This document shows positions 13,059-24,368 of a stretch of DNA of 64,000 nt, one piece after another. A program made the position numbers and the translations under genes. The DNA lies in NCBI RefSeq assembly GCF_000264905.1, contig NW_006763132.1, positions 2,516,719 through 2,580,718 of the forward strand. Direction: 5' to 3'. Below the pieces are notes generated by a model. It saw nothing but the letters and a program-made list of their open reading frames with translations, searched no databases and was not told the DNA's origin. This DNA is from Stereum hirsutum FP-91666 SS1 (taxonomy: Eukaryota; Basidiomycota; Agaricomycetes; Russulales; Stereaceae). Within the stretch, counting starts at the first letter, position 1. Every line of letters begins with the position of its first letter.

Positions 13059-15650
13059 TTATGACATCCTCCTGCGGGTAGCCTCTCCCTTGTACATCAA
13101 GAAGACAATTGGCAAGAAAGCAACAACACTCCCCAACCCCGCAAAGAAGAGGAACAGCCATTGATAACCTCCCATAGCGGTAGCCAGGGGAATAGCGTAA
13201 AATGCGAACGTCATTCCGATCTCTTGGCTGTTGCAAGACAGAAAGAAAGGTCAGTCACCTCATTTGAGTTATTTGGACCGAGTTCAACAGAACGTCGTAC
13301 CGGAAAAAGTTGAACACTTGCGCCACCTGATCCGACCTATCTCTAGAGAACGAGTTAGAAATCCCTGCTACTGGAGAAAGACCACGTAACTGTCAAACCA
13401 TACCTATAGCAATCACTGCTATACGTATACCTAGAGGTCCTTGTAAGCACAGGAATCCCAAAGCCAGAGGGGAAATACGGTGACCAACATGACGGTGGTG
13501 ATGCATTGTACACCGAAGCATGCCACACCCATTCCAATGATGGGCCCTGGCCAGGCAGCGCCAAACTGTATACCGAATCCGTAGATAAGAAGACCAGCCT
13601 GCATGGAGATTCGCGACGAGTCGTCAAGAGGCGTCCACGGGCGTAAGAAAGCTACTACTCTGCGTACCGGTACGAGAATTTGACCAGTCCACACAGCCGT
13701 CAATCTAACCTCACTCGGCGCATCTTCACCATGTCGTCTACGAGCACGCTCCTTTATGTGGCCCAAACGGAGTACGATCAGAAGTGGGCTGAATGAGATT
13801 TCACCGTATCTGTGCACTCACGATAACGTAGTCAACGACCCATCCTCCCGCCGTCTCGCCCAAGAAGCTTCCAATAGTAAGGGCGCTTCCATATGCAAGC
13901 CCAATTTGCAAGGTATTCCAATCAAATGCTCGAGAAAAAATTGTCGATACCGTAACGGCGGGGAGAATACTGAGGGTTCAGCTCTTGCTTTTAGAGCATG
14001 TACTATAAAATCTCAGAGTCAGGACAATGCGTCTTACCTGCCAAAACCATACTATATCCGATGCCTGTGGTTTAGTGATCCTTGATAAGGCACTTGAGGA
14101 GCTAGAAAGCCTCACCTGTGTAGCATAATAAATTGCAGGGAATAGTACGGAGGGCTATAAAGTAGACGTCAAGCAGAGTAGAATTCCACGCACAAGACGG
14201 TGGCTCACATATTTCGCCATTTTCACGACTGGTACCACGAAATCCTTCACCTTCACCTCCCGGCCCTCAGACCTTTCCCGGATCCTCAATCTCTTCACAT
14301 GCCTTTGCCAAGCTGACGCTCTGCGACATGCTTGAGTTTCACTCTGACCGGTCCCAACACCACGCTTCCGACTATCGTTCTCGCTCGGAGCGTCGCCCGA
14401 CGTCACCTTCTCGCCGGTTGAAAAAGTGCGATCGCGACCATGTTCACCTCGGAAATACTGTGTTTCTGGCAACCCAAAGACAATGAACAGGAACATGAAG
14501 GCATTCGCGATTGATGCGACCTTGAATATCCAGCGCCAACCTAGGAACTGTCCTATCAGACCTCCGAAAATTGGGGCGATGTGGCTTCCGTTCGCTGCGA
14601 AACAAAAGTTAGAGCTTGGATCAGGCAAGATCTTTTGTAAGACTCCGATCCAGAAGATATAGCTTACTCATCCACATGGTGTAGAAGCCCATCGCACGCC
14701 CTCGCTGGTGTAGGAAGAACATGTCGTTGACCTTGAAAAACGTGATATAATGTAGTGAATGACTGAGGGGAAAGAATGGATATTATAGCAGAAACTCACG
14801 CTTGCAACACCGAGCGACATACTGTGACCCAAGCAGAAAAAAAAATTAGACGTGGGCGCGACCGGAGTGCGATAACAAATGGGCTACTCACGCCACGGGG
14901 AAAATCCCATTTACAATCCTTGCTCCAATCAATTGCGGATAAGTCCTTGCAAACGCGCACCCGAGTGCGGAAGCGAATCCTATGAATGTCGTGAAAAGAT
15001 AGACTGGTCTCCGACCCCAGGCATTTGCCAGAGGTAGAAAGAGGAACGGGCCCAAGCCATTCATCGCTATCACGACAGTGCTGGATGGAAACACGTATTT
15101 TCATGATAAACTCTTCGAGTGCCATGAATAGAAGGATATCTCACGTCTGGTAGGACGCTGTGACTGTCGAGATTCCGAATTCAGCCGCTAATTCTCCGTA
15201 CGCAGGGTTGATGACTATGATTGTGCTCAGCGAAAGTAAGTGCGACAGTTTGAACTTCAGAGAAGACGTACTGGCTACATTAAAATTTCCTAGACTTGCG
15301 AGCAGGCTTACTTGCACCAAGACGAAAGACTACTCGTGTAGAGGTCAGATCAAGTAAAAAAAATCAAGACATATGTCAGGAATGAACCTACACGATACAC
15401 TAGCGACCAATTCACTAGATATAGAGAGAAAATCGTGAGCTTTTGATCACTGTATTTCGGAAAATATGTACGCGGGTCTTCTGGGTCATCGGATGGCTGA
15501 GGGCTGAGCGGCAACCCATTCTTATCGAGTTTCACAACCTGCGACTGGTCGTCGAAGCATTCTGACAGGTCATGATGAGTATGGCATCCAATAGGAGACA
15601 GTGTGCGACGAACCTTTCTCCTCGACATCTGGCTTTCCTTGCAGAGACAT
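13059..15650 (-). CDS. MFS transporter (DHA1-like), copy A
   Basis: Multi-exon major facilitator transporter, 12 membrane spans expected. The start ATG at 15650 gives MSLQGKPDVEEK. A small intron follows, then the cytoplasmic motif LPLSPQPSDDPEDP and LNWSLVYR. Later exons give INPAYGELAAEFGISTVTAS, then NGLGPFLFLPLANAWGRRPVYL (MFS motif A loop) and LIGARIVNGIFPVA. Further on are MFFLHQRGRAMGFYT, NGSHIAPIFGGLIGQFLGWR, GLLIYGFGIQFGAAWPGPII and the final QEIGMTFAFYAIPLATAMGG exon ending at 13059. No stop or frameshift was found in the exons I joined. The central loop (about 14250-14450) is charged and variable. Exon order and motifs match three other copies at 44.9-53.9 kb. The substrate cannot be read from sequence; relatives include drug and polyamine exporters. 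Confidence 0.88.
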
Positions 15651-16193
15651 GATGCAGCGTGAAGAAAAGAGCGGAGCACCGTAGTCCGAGAATCACGACC
15701 ATTATATACGCTAACCGTGAGAGAACTTATAATGTGGGCCTCAGCGCGTCAAAATAGTACGTGGGCACTACTAAATTGGACGCAAGAGGGAGTGAGAAGA
15801 TCGAAACATGGGAAGGGTGCGCTATGCATGAATACTCTGTGTGAAGCGAATGACGCATGATCACTTCCTTGGTGTAAACTTTCTTCAATAAAAAGCGAAC
15901 ACACAAACGCGCTAGTTCTCCTGGATTGCACCTTCAACTCAATCACATCAATTCGTAACTTCGTTGTCGGAAGGGGGGTCAAGGGGAAAGATAGCCGGAC
16001 TGTCACTTGGTAGTATGAGAAGATTGCAGTTGACTTACCATTGTATCATCAACCTTGGAAGACTTCGTGTCTCGGTATGAAGCCTATTTTTGCACGGACG
16101 GTGAGCCGGCGGTGTTCTGTGCGTTCAGACTGCGTAATTCCTGAATTGAATCGCCTTCGTGGAAACAACTCAGCCCATACAGGCCAAGACAAA
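15651..16193. other. Upstream region of MFS copy A
   Basis: It contains an AT-rich TATA-like stretch (GTATATAATGG on the minus strand, about 15698-15710) some 50-60 bases before the MFS-A start. No gene was seen. The stretch also lies just past the stop of the truncated F-box copy, and I could not find its missing LRR part here. Confidence 0.4.
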
Positions 16194-17379
16194 CTATATC
16201 TGTGTTGCAAGATGTAATAAGTAGCCAAGTAAGGATCTGGAGCGGTGGTCTGAAGTTATGATGAAGTAGGAGAGGGTTGGTGGCACGTGCGGCGCAGTTC
16301 TGAGAGACGACATAGACATTTGGTCCATACGCGCCATTTCCTCGGACGTCTGGATCCCATAATCCAAGGCCGTAAAATCCCTCAGCCAATGAACAGCTTG
16401 TAGGCAACCTGATTGAACCACGATGCGAAGGCGTTCGAGACCGTAGTTTTGTGAGAGGCAGATCGCAATACTGTCAACGACTGCGCCTCCTCGGGCGCAC
16501 ATGCTGGTAAGGATTATATCCATGCTTCGTAGACCGGTGAATGCAAATATCGTGGAGGGGACTGTCCAGATGACCATTAGTACGAGTGAGGCGCTCCTCA
16601 GGTTTGGTAGCGTTGCAAGAGCGCTGGAGATGCCCGTCCAAGCCTCTTGGATATGTATTTGGTCACACGGATCCCATATTTCACAACTATGAGATTAGGA
16701 TAGTATTACACATTTCTGGTATAAAGTGAATACCACGCTCACCTAACGGAATTCAAACTCTTCAGCATCCGGATGGCACCGGTGACCAGAGGCAAAAATT
16801 GGAGACCGATCGTCATTTTTTCACATCTCTCGATAAATCTCCTAGACCTCGATGCTCTGCGATCAGATTCCACGACAAGCGTAGTTGTGTGAGCCGAAAA
16901 CGAGGTCCTGCCAGTGGCGATGCGTCGAAAACATTTTAGTTCTTCGAGGGACGAATTGCGAGGATCCACTCTAAGAAACATCGTGCGAAAGACATCGCAC
17001 GAGGCGATGGAATGAAGTGCCCGACAAGCGAGACTGAGAGGGCGTTTGTCAAGAACCTACAAGGGGAGGGAAGAAAGACGAAAACACAGTTCATAAGATG
17101 ATACAATAGATGTTGGATGCGTAAGAAGGCGGCGCACGAAGGTGCACATGTTCTCTACGAACTCCAGAGGAAGAGAGAGCAGATGGAAAGACCCAGAGAT
17201 GCCCCGTTCAACTTGCGACTCGGAGGTCCTTCGTCCTCCATAGGTCTGACCAAAAATCACCAATAATCAGTGATACGAAAGCGCATGGATAAGTGATAGG
17301 CCTTTCCTACCGGTACCAGAATTTGACGTATCTTCCGGGTGACCCTTGCAGCAAGTAGCGAAGTGGCGGAGGTCGTCGT
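16194..17379 (-). pseudogene. Truncated F-box/LRR paralogue
   Basis: Second copy of the neighbouring F-box/LRR gene. Exons 17245-17138, 17056-16743 and 16686-16194 join in frame, and an upstream exon ending at 17311 matches exon 1 of the neighbour. Shared features are SLPLEFVENMC (F-box-like), LDKRPLSLACRALHSIAS (neighbour: LDKRALNLVCRALHSIVS) and DSIAICLSQNYGLERLRI. After this point the sequence diverges and reaches a stop at 16194, so about the last 250 residues of the LRR part are missing. The two adjacent ATG codons that start the neighbour correspond here to ACG ACG (17374-17379). Start loss plus C-terminal loss argue for a decaying duplicate, though a shorter functional protein from another start is possible. 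Confidence 0.65.
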
Positions 17380-17778
17380 GACTGCTGCTTGCAAGAGGGG
17401 AATCGTAGTAAGCGCTCACGAAGGGGCCACCCGAGCAAATTTAAAGTCCGCACGCCAGTCTTGCGATCGCCACACACCGTTTTCTTCTTACTGATTGCTG
17501 TTTGCCCCTCACGCGACCGTTGAGTGCTAAGCTCTCTGTGTTCGTACAAATAGAGTACAAGGACTAGTACTAATTCCGACCCTAGATGTGGTGAGTAATA
17601 CATGATCTCGTACAATCGTGCAAAATAATAGCTCAGAAGCCTTTTCCAGACGGCCGAAGCCCTTCACCCAAGTAACTTAAACCCTACCTCATCCGATTCT
17701 ATAAACGACTTGAACGTCCCATAGCCATACCAAACACCGCCCAACCTACGTATTAAAACCCGCTCCTTCGGATCCCTC
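17380..17778. other. Spacer between tandem F-box/LRR copies
   Basis: Upstream flank of the truncated copy and 3' flank of the intact copy. The part nearest the truncated gene resembles the sequence upstream of exon 1 of the intact copy, as expected for a tandem duplication. No separate gene. Confidence 0.4.
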
Positions 17779-19782
17779 TCAGACTTTCACGGTATCCGGC
17801 GTCGCATAGTCTGTAATCCCCAGTCCCGATCCCTCCAAATCATCTAAGATGCCAACAATCCGGAAACCGCTCTCAAAAGCATCCCGGCTGATTCCCTCTC
17901 TCGTTCGAGGGATCCTAACCTCGACCTCATCGTCGCCGATGCACACAGTCAAGAGCGGGGAGCCGGGAGGTCTTGGGCAGGAGGAGGAGAGATACTCTCG
18001 CACATGCCGCTTCGTGTCGTCCACGACTACCGGCGGAATGACTGTGTATGAACCGAACCAATAGCCACTAGCGATGATGGAGGCGTGGGGACATAATGTA
18101 AGCGTAGTCAGGTCGGGCAATTGCATAGCCATGTCAAGTACATCATCCTGTCCAGAAGTAAGTTAAGACGGAGCGTAACAGTTTGAGAGGAAAACAGAGA
18201 CTTACAATGTTTGGAGCGATGCGGCCGGATTCGGATTCAGGTACATGCGGTTCAGGGAGACCTTCCGGCGTAGGGCAACATACACAGATATTCAAACTCC
18301 TCAATCGCACGCATGTAGCAATCAGAGCCACATCGAGCATGCAGGGCTCGAACCAATTGCGCCTATGCGTTTGTATGTGGAGCTCTCGGAGTGTAGGTGC
18401 ATGCCTGGGCATGACAGCCGGGGCGAAGAGTTGCGAAAGAATGTGTTCGTTGACGCCAAGGAAGTCTACTTTTTGTAAACCTGAATATGAAGCCAGGTAC
18501 TGAAGCGTGTCCACGCTAATAGCCTCCAAGCCACCCGTCGATATGACAAGTTCCTCGAGGTCGATCCCCGTGTCGAGAAGGCGCCCGATCGGCCACTCGA
18601 TGGGTGAGTCGGCTTCAAACAGATGAGGAGACGAAATGGGTGAGAGAACGCGTAGTGACTTCAAGTGGGGAAGTGTCCGCGCGTCGACTGTGAAGTACAC
18701 GTTTGAAAGCGCGAGTTGTTTCAAGCGGAGTGGTCTATCCGCTGAACAAAAACGCAACAGACGACCAAGGCTATAAGCCGATGCATCCAGAGTAAAATTG
18801 AACGTGGTGTAGCTCGGTGACATGGCAAGGCGGAGACATTCAAGACTAGGGCTTTGGGCGAGGCAGATCGCAATGGAATCGAATGCTGCAACGGGGTTCA
18901 AGATGCAGGAAATATCTACATCGAGAATCCTGAGACAGGGGGATCCGTGGATGGGAAGTACTGTCCAGAGGGCAGGTCGCATAGTTGTGGCGCTCTTTAG
19001 CACTGGGAGCAATGCGACGACGCGCGAAATGTCCGTCCAGCTTTCCCAGGCGATGAGTTGGCCACATGGTTTCCACATTTCGAAGCTTCGAATCCCAATA
19101 AAAGACAGTGAGTATTATGCCGTCTCGGGCGTAGAGCGGGCACCGTACTTACCGAACGGTTCGCAATGCTCTAAGTGCTGTGATGGCGCCGGGAATAGAG
19201 GACCAAAATTGGACACCGAGCGTGATTCTTTCGCATTTTTGGAGGAATCTTCCAACTCTCCCTGGTTCACGGTGAACGTGGCGTACGCGTATGACGAGCT
19301 CAGTGGTGTAAACGGAAAACGAAGTTCTTCCAGTAGAAAGGCCTCGAAGCCGTTTCAGTCCCTTGAGAGAGGGGCCAGAAGAGTCCGTGCTGATAACCAT
19401 AGTCCGAAAGATGTCGTATGAGACTATGGAATGAAGTGCCCGGCAGACGAGGTTGAGGGCACGTTTGTCGGGAACCTAGAAGACAAAAGGTGACCAGTAT
19501 CAAGACGAAGTCCATGGGATTCAGCGCTTTCTGTGGTAGGAAAATATCGTACCGATCTACATATTCTCTCTACGATCTCCAGAGGTAGAGAAGTCAGATA
19601 GCTAGACCCGGTAATTGGTTGCTCTTTCTCGGTCCTGCATCTTCTATCAGTCTGCCCAACAATCGACCATCGTCAGTAAAGTGAACTTTGACGAGATCGT
19701 AATGGGCTCTCTCCACCTGTAAGAGAATTCGGCGTATCTTCTGCGTGACCTTTGGAGCAAGCGAGGTGGCGGAGGTCATCAT
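17779..19782 (-). CDS. F-box/LRR-like protein
   Basis: Exons 19782-19717, 19651-19553, 19475-19153, 19085-18206 and 18147-17779 sum to 579 codons. The F-box-like segment SYLTSLPLEIVERICRS, followed by LNLVCRALHSIVSYDIFRT, is at about residues 35-75. The main exon has irregular leucine-rich repeats (LRILDVDISCIL, LECLRLAMSP, LKQLALSNVYF, LEELVISTGG, LRELHIQTH, LRSLNICVCC). Fungal proteins of this shape recruit substrates to SCF ubiquitin ligases, but here the F-box is only weakly conserved and the substrate is unknown. The start is one of two adjacent ATGs (19782 or 19779). The gene lies head-to-tail with its truncated copy. Confidence 0.78.
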
Positions 19783-20394
19783 GACCGTTGCTTGCAAGAG
19801 GGAAAGAAGCGCTCTCAATGATGATGTCGATAATAGGGTACAATCCTATTATGGGCACAGCACGCGCCAGCTCTTTCAGCGGTTGCTTTGGCAGCTTCCA
19901 GTACTTGAGAAAAGATACCCGAATGCGCGGCCCGCACTACAGTACGGCACCAACTTGTAAAGGGAATCGGAGCGCCACAGTGGCGCGTGCTCTTATACAC
20001 GAGCTGAAGATTCGGTCGACATTCCGAGCAATATTCAATAAGCCGTAGCAAATCGTGAATCATTTTTTGCACTCTGCAAGAGATGCAAACAACATTTGTT
20101 CAATGGCTGAGGCCTGAGCTTTGTCGTATACGCAGAGAATCTGATCGACCACCAACTGAAGTTTAGGGAGACCTGCCGGTTCGAGAACTTGTTGAACTGC
20201 TCGATACCCTGAGATCCGAGAAATGACCGTGGAGACTTCTCTTGTTCCTACGTGTCGGTCCTTATCGTACATACATCGTCATAGACTACCTGCGGGAGAG
20301 GATCAAAGCAATGCATGATATCAGCGATTCGTCGCACGGTCAAACCCTAGTGGGATACAACGCACTTCGTACAACTTTCTCAACCATAGCTACA
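19783..20394. other. Intergenic with unexplained short open frames
   Basis: Minus-strand frames here read MIHDLLRLIEYCSECRPNLQ and, just upstream in another frame, LQLVVDQILCVYDKAQASAI. They look protein-like but have no clear start, splice pattern or family. They could be remnants of a further F-box-type copy or an unannotated upstream exon. I cannot support a gene model. Confidence 0.3.
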
Positions 20395-20788
20395 TCAGAA
20401 TTCGTCCCGCTTGTGCTTGCCCTTGGGCGCGTGCACGTCGACCTTGATGATCCCCTCTGCCCTCTTCGCATCCAACGCGGCGCGAATTTCCCCATTCGAA
20501 CGACTCCATTCTTCGCTCGAAACGCCGATAATCTGGATATCTTTCATCGCTCCGACCTTATGTAGCATCCAGCATCAGTTCTGAGCTTCCATTCACAAGG
20601 AATGAGATGTGGACAGTAGTCCAGGGCAGATCCGAGATGAAGCAAGCGGGGTAGCGTACTGGGCCAACATGAGACAGAGCGGGATGTATCGAGGCCAAGT
20701 CACCTGGGTTCGACTGGAAAGGCGACGATGGTGCGAGCGTGAGGGTGAGATAAGTGTGAGTTGAATAGTCGAGATTGTGTGCGGACAT
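20395..20788 (-). CDS. Small conserved-looking cytosolic protein (about 96 aa), unknown
   Basis: Two exons, 20788-20660 and 20556-20395, joined across a 103-nt intron with a strong GTACGC donor, give 97 codons including the stop. The product begins MSAHNLDYSTHTYLTLTLAP. It crosses the splice at SHVGP/VGAMKDIQIIGV and ends with a basic tail (HAPKGKHKRDEF). The second exon has no ATG at its beginning and is easily missed by frame-based calling; reading straight through the intron gives a false C-terminus. The pattern of an N-terminal beta strand, an LSHVGPVG turn, then helix (EIRAALDAKRAEG) and strand suggests a small alpha/beta fold, such as a protease-inhibitor or ferredoxin-like fold. That is inference only. 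Confidence 0.6.
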
Positions 20789-21260
20789 GTTGTCGTGGTT
20801 GTTCAGAAATACAGTGGCGGGCCGGAAATGAGCGAATTGTTGTCGACTTGTTTGTGTAGTCCCGAAAAGGGAAACACCAGGGTTGATATGAACGCGAACA
20901 ACAAGAACGAACACGTTTTGTTCTGCAAGATTAATCTTGCCTTGAGGCAGCCACGCCCTCTGGGTGCTGGCGAGACGTACCCCACGTTTTCAAGGCTGAC
21001 GTCCGACCAACACGACCGTTAACACGTCCCAGCCAGGCTCCTCCAGATTGTCCGCCACCACACCTTCAACACTGTCCTGCGGTATCTCATCGCCGTGCTA
21101 TCCGCTAGTCTTACCCCGCATTCGACGTCCTCTGTGATATAGCGCGACCAATCTGGCGAGTTTTCTGGCCGGACGCAGCTCATGCTTTGCTGAAGAGCGT
21201 GGCTTCAACCGCTCCAGGCTTTTTTCTTTTACCAATTATCTCCGACCGGCGCACGGGACG
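20789..21260. promoter_or_regulatory. Divergent promoter region
   Basis: About 470 bases separate the starts of the small minus-strand gene and the plus-strand coiled-coil gene. The region must carry both promoters. A T-rich tract (about 21221-21240) precedes the plus-strand ATG. No specific transcription-factor site is claimed. Confidence 0.4.
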
Positions 21261-23493
21261 ATGAACGCCCTCTGGAACATGATAACTCATTATCTACCCT
21301 CTGTACGCATCCACAACGATCTCGAAGACGGCCTCCTTTCAGACTACGACGGCTCGGAAACCTACGAGCTTCCCACGCATTCTCGCGACCCGCGCACGCT
21401 GGCGCGACCCACCGGTCCTCTTCCTCTTACGGACATCGTAGTACCAGACTCGGACGGTCGAATGGTCATTCAATCCCAAACGAGGAAGAGCGTAGAGCAT
21501 CGGCGGGAGTCGTGGTACCACGTCGAGAGGGCGCAGGCGAACAAAGAGAAGGAGCTCGAAGCGGAACAGCTCAGGACACAGGTTCAATCTCTGCAGCGCC
21601 AGCTGATGGACCTTCGTTCCGACCTTTCGAGCACAAAGGGCGCGCTCGAGTTCCAACGCAGATCCGTAACCCACCTCCTCTCAGAAACAAACACACTCCA
21701 ATCACACCTATCACAATCCGAACAAGCCTATAGGTCTCAATCCGCAGAACTCGAGCAACTACGGTCATCCTACGCGGACCTTTCTTCATCAGCCCACACC
21801 GGCACTAACTCTGGAGTCGATGCCACCGCCATTAGTGCAGAGCTCGCCTCTCTCAAATCTTTCCTGAATCGCATAGACGACTATACCGGCTCCCAGATCC
21901 TCCAAGCCGTCCAGGATCTCAATACCGAGATTGTACAGTTCGCCGCAGCCGTTTCGGAGGAGTACCCCTTAGGCCACGGTGGCGGTGGCGCAGGTGGCGG
22001 TGGGCTATGGAGAGAGAGTGACCGAGAAATCGTTAGGAGGGCAATAGGAGAGGGTATGTGCGACCTGGTGAAAGATGGAGATCATGAACAGGATCCGACG
22101 GTTGTACAGCTCGCTATCCAGGCTTGGGAGGTCTCGTGCTGTCGACAGATATTCGAAGCGTTCTGTTGGGGCATTCCTCCTCAGGTGGATCAGTTTTTGA
22201 GTGAGGTTTTCCGGGAAATGCAAATCACGGGTACGTACTGTATCAAAAAGCTTAGTAAACGGTTTGACTTACTCTTCTGTAGAACCGCAAGCCATGACTT
22301 CGCGTTGGCGAGCCCTCACTCATATGCACGCACGCACAACCCTCCTCAACCCACCTCTCTCACTCGCCATTCCACACCATGCCACCGCTTATACTAACGG
22401 ATTCTCCGCGACCGAATCCACCTGCCCTTCCATTCCACCATCGCCCCTCGCTTCCTTCCCCGCACCAACGGCCTACCCTACACCCTACTCGACGACTAAT
22501 AACACCCCAGCTATGCTTCCCCCACCCCTTCCGCATCAAATCTCGCCAAGCACCTCGTCCCAATCACACTCCCTCGGAAGCCCCCAACGCGTCCCTCTAC
22601 CTCACCAACTCCGAATCCGACTCTCGCAGTCCTCCTCCGGAGATCCTTCACCACTCACCTCCACCTCCGACAAAGCCCCACGACACTTCGCATCACCTAT
22701 GACGCCCTCGAACTCACAGGGCAGCAACTACTCTGCTCCGGGGTTCTCCGTGCCCAGTGCGGCGCCACCGACGATGATGACGAGCTCGCGATCACAACAT
22801 ATCAACTCGAACCTCCGTGGTATACTCGCTTTGCTCGCTCTGGCGGGTTGTACCGACGAACGAGGTATTCATCGTGATCCGCTGCGCGAAAGGTGGACTG
22901 AGCAGGTGGAGAGGTTGTTGGAGAGGGCGGAGGGGCTGGCTCGGATCATCCGAGAGGGTGTAGGAAGCGCATGGTTCGAAGTTTCGGTGGAGAGTGGGCC
23001 GCCTTTGATGAAGGATGGTGAGAGTAATCTCAACGGGGCTGGTATCAGGACGAAGGGCATGAGGAAGACCTCGAGCGCAGGAAAGATCAATGGAGTGAAT
23101 GGCGTCAACGGCGTCCATGGGTCCACCCCGAATGGTAACAGTAAGGGCAAGGAGAGGGTAGCTGAGGAGGATAGGGAGCCGTGGCGAAGGATGTATAATC
23201 CTGTGGAGATGGATAACGTCTATGCTGGCTACGGAGACGAAAACTCCAGGGTTCTGTGTACAGTCGAATTTGGACTCACGGTCGTCAAGAAGCGGAATCC
23301 AATGTCGTCTTCATCACCCGAGGACCGCAACGACGTTCATGCCAATGGTGCGGGGCTCAACGGAATCCATGGAGGAAAGGATGGGAACGGAGAGACCGCG
23401 AAAAGTATGGAGGAGAAGAGGAAGGAGGTGCTGGATATGACGATGTTGCTGAAGCCAAAGGTTCTCTTGGAAAGTGTGAAGGATCTTCTATGA
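21261..23493 (+). CDS. Coiled-coil protein, function unknown
   Basis: Exons 21261-22230 and 22283-23493 sum to 727 codons. The N-terminal third contains a predicted coiled coil from about residue 85 to 185, with heptad-like runs (EKELEAEQLRTQVQSLQRQL, then SVTHLLSETNTLQSHLSQSE). A folded-looking segment follows (ILQAVQDLNTEIVQFAAAVS; QIFEAFCWGIPPQVDQFLSE). The second exon opens with ITEPQAMTSRWRALTHMHA, then about 130 Ser/Pro-rich residues, then ILALLALAGCTDERG and a helical WTEQVERLLERAEGLARIIREG. A possible additional intron in the Ser/Pro-rich part cannot be excluded. It resembles uncharacterised agaricomycete proteins; no enzyme motif was seen. Confidence 0.72.
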
Positions 23494-24368
23494 GTTGAGC
23501 ATGGTTATGGCCTGTGCCAATAGCGCGATCGGATGGCAGGAACGCTTGAGGTGAGTTTTGTGGCGCTTCGTCGACCCGAGTCAGTGCTGAAGCCTTGCGT
23601 TCACGTCTATACAGGTCTTTCACCTTCGATCCCCATCTATGAACATCTGGTGACCTTCACCAACGTCGCTCATGGTATAGTGCTACGTCTGAAATAGCCA
23701 TCCAGCGGTCATCTTTCATACACACCTTCTTTCTTGCGCCACACAAATATATCTTACTCACTTCCGCTCTTCTTTGCCTCCCTCCTCCCTCTCCATCCAT
23801 CCTTTCTCGTTTCATACCACTCACGTCGACGACTCATCTCGACGCCCATGTATCCTGTACTTGTACCCCATACCTCCGTGTTCTCACGACAAAAACACGC
23901 CCTCACGATCATGATCAATCGCTTCACCGCCAGGTTCTATGACGCAGGTCTCCCCCCTCCCCTCTCATATCTTCGCCATCGTCTATATTATTTATGTACT
24001 CTAGTATCGATATTATATCCGCGTGCACATTGCTTCGCTTCATCTGAATCTTCGCTGTCTTGAACGCTTTCTTGCTTGCTTGTTACCCAAGTTCTTACAT
24101 ACGGGTCGGTTTGTTGTACGCTACATACGGTCATGGTGGGCCCTGTCCAATGATTATGATTGAATAATCATTGATATATTCACACTCGCCGCTCCGGCTG
24201 AAGTGAGCTTGCCGAACAGATGGTACACTGGTAAAATAATACACTGCGTACAACACGTTTCAACATACAGCAGACGCATCGAGAAGATATAGGCTACAAA
24301 ACGCATTTTTCATGCGATACAGAGACACCTCACCCCGCCCATCCATCACCACCCAGGGCGCGCGATAC
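23494..24368. other. Convergent intergenic region
   Basis: The 3' flanks of two convergent genes. It contains pyrimidine-rich stretches around 23725-23830 and no supported gene or RNA. Confidence 0.45.

Noticed and set aside
20557..20596. A 40-nt intron in the small 20.4-kb gene
   Set aside because: It keeps the frame, but the longer intron from the GTACGC donor gives a better donor and a more coherent protein.
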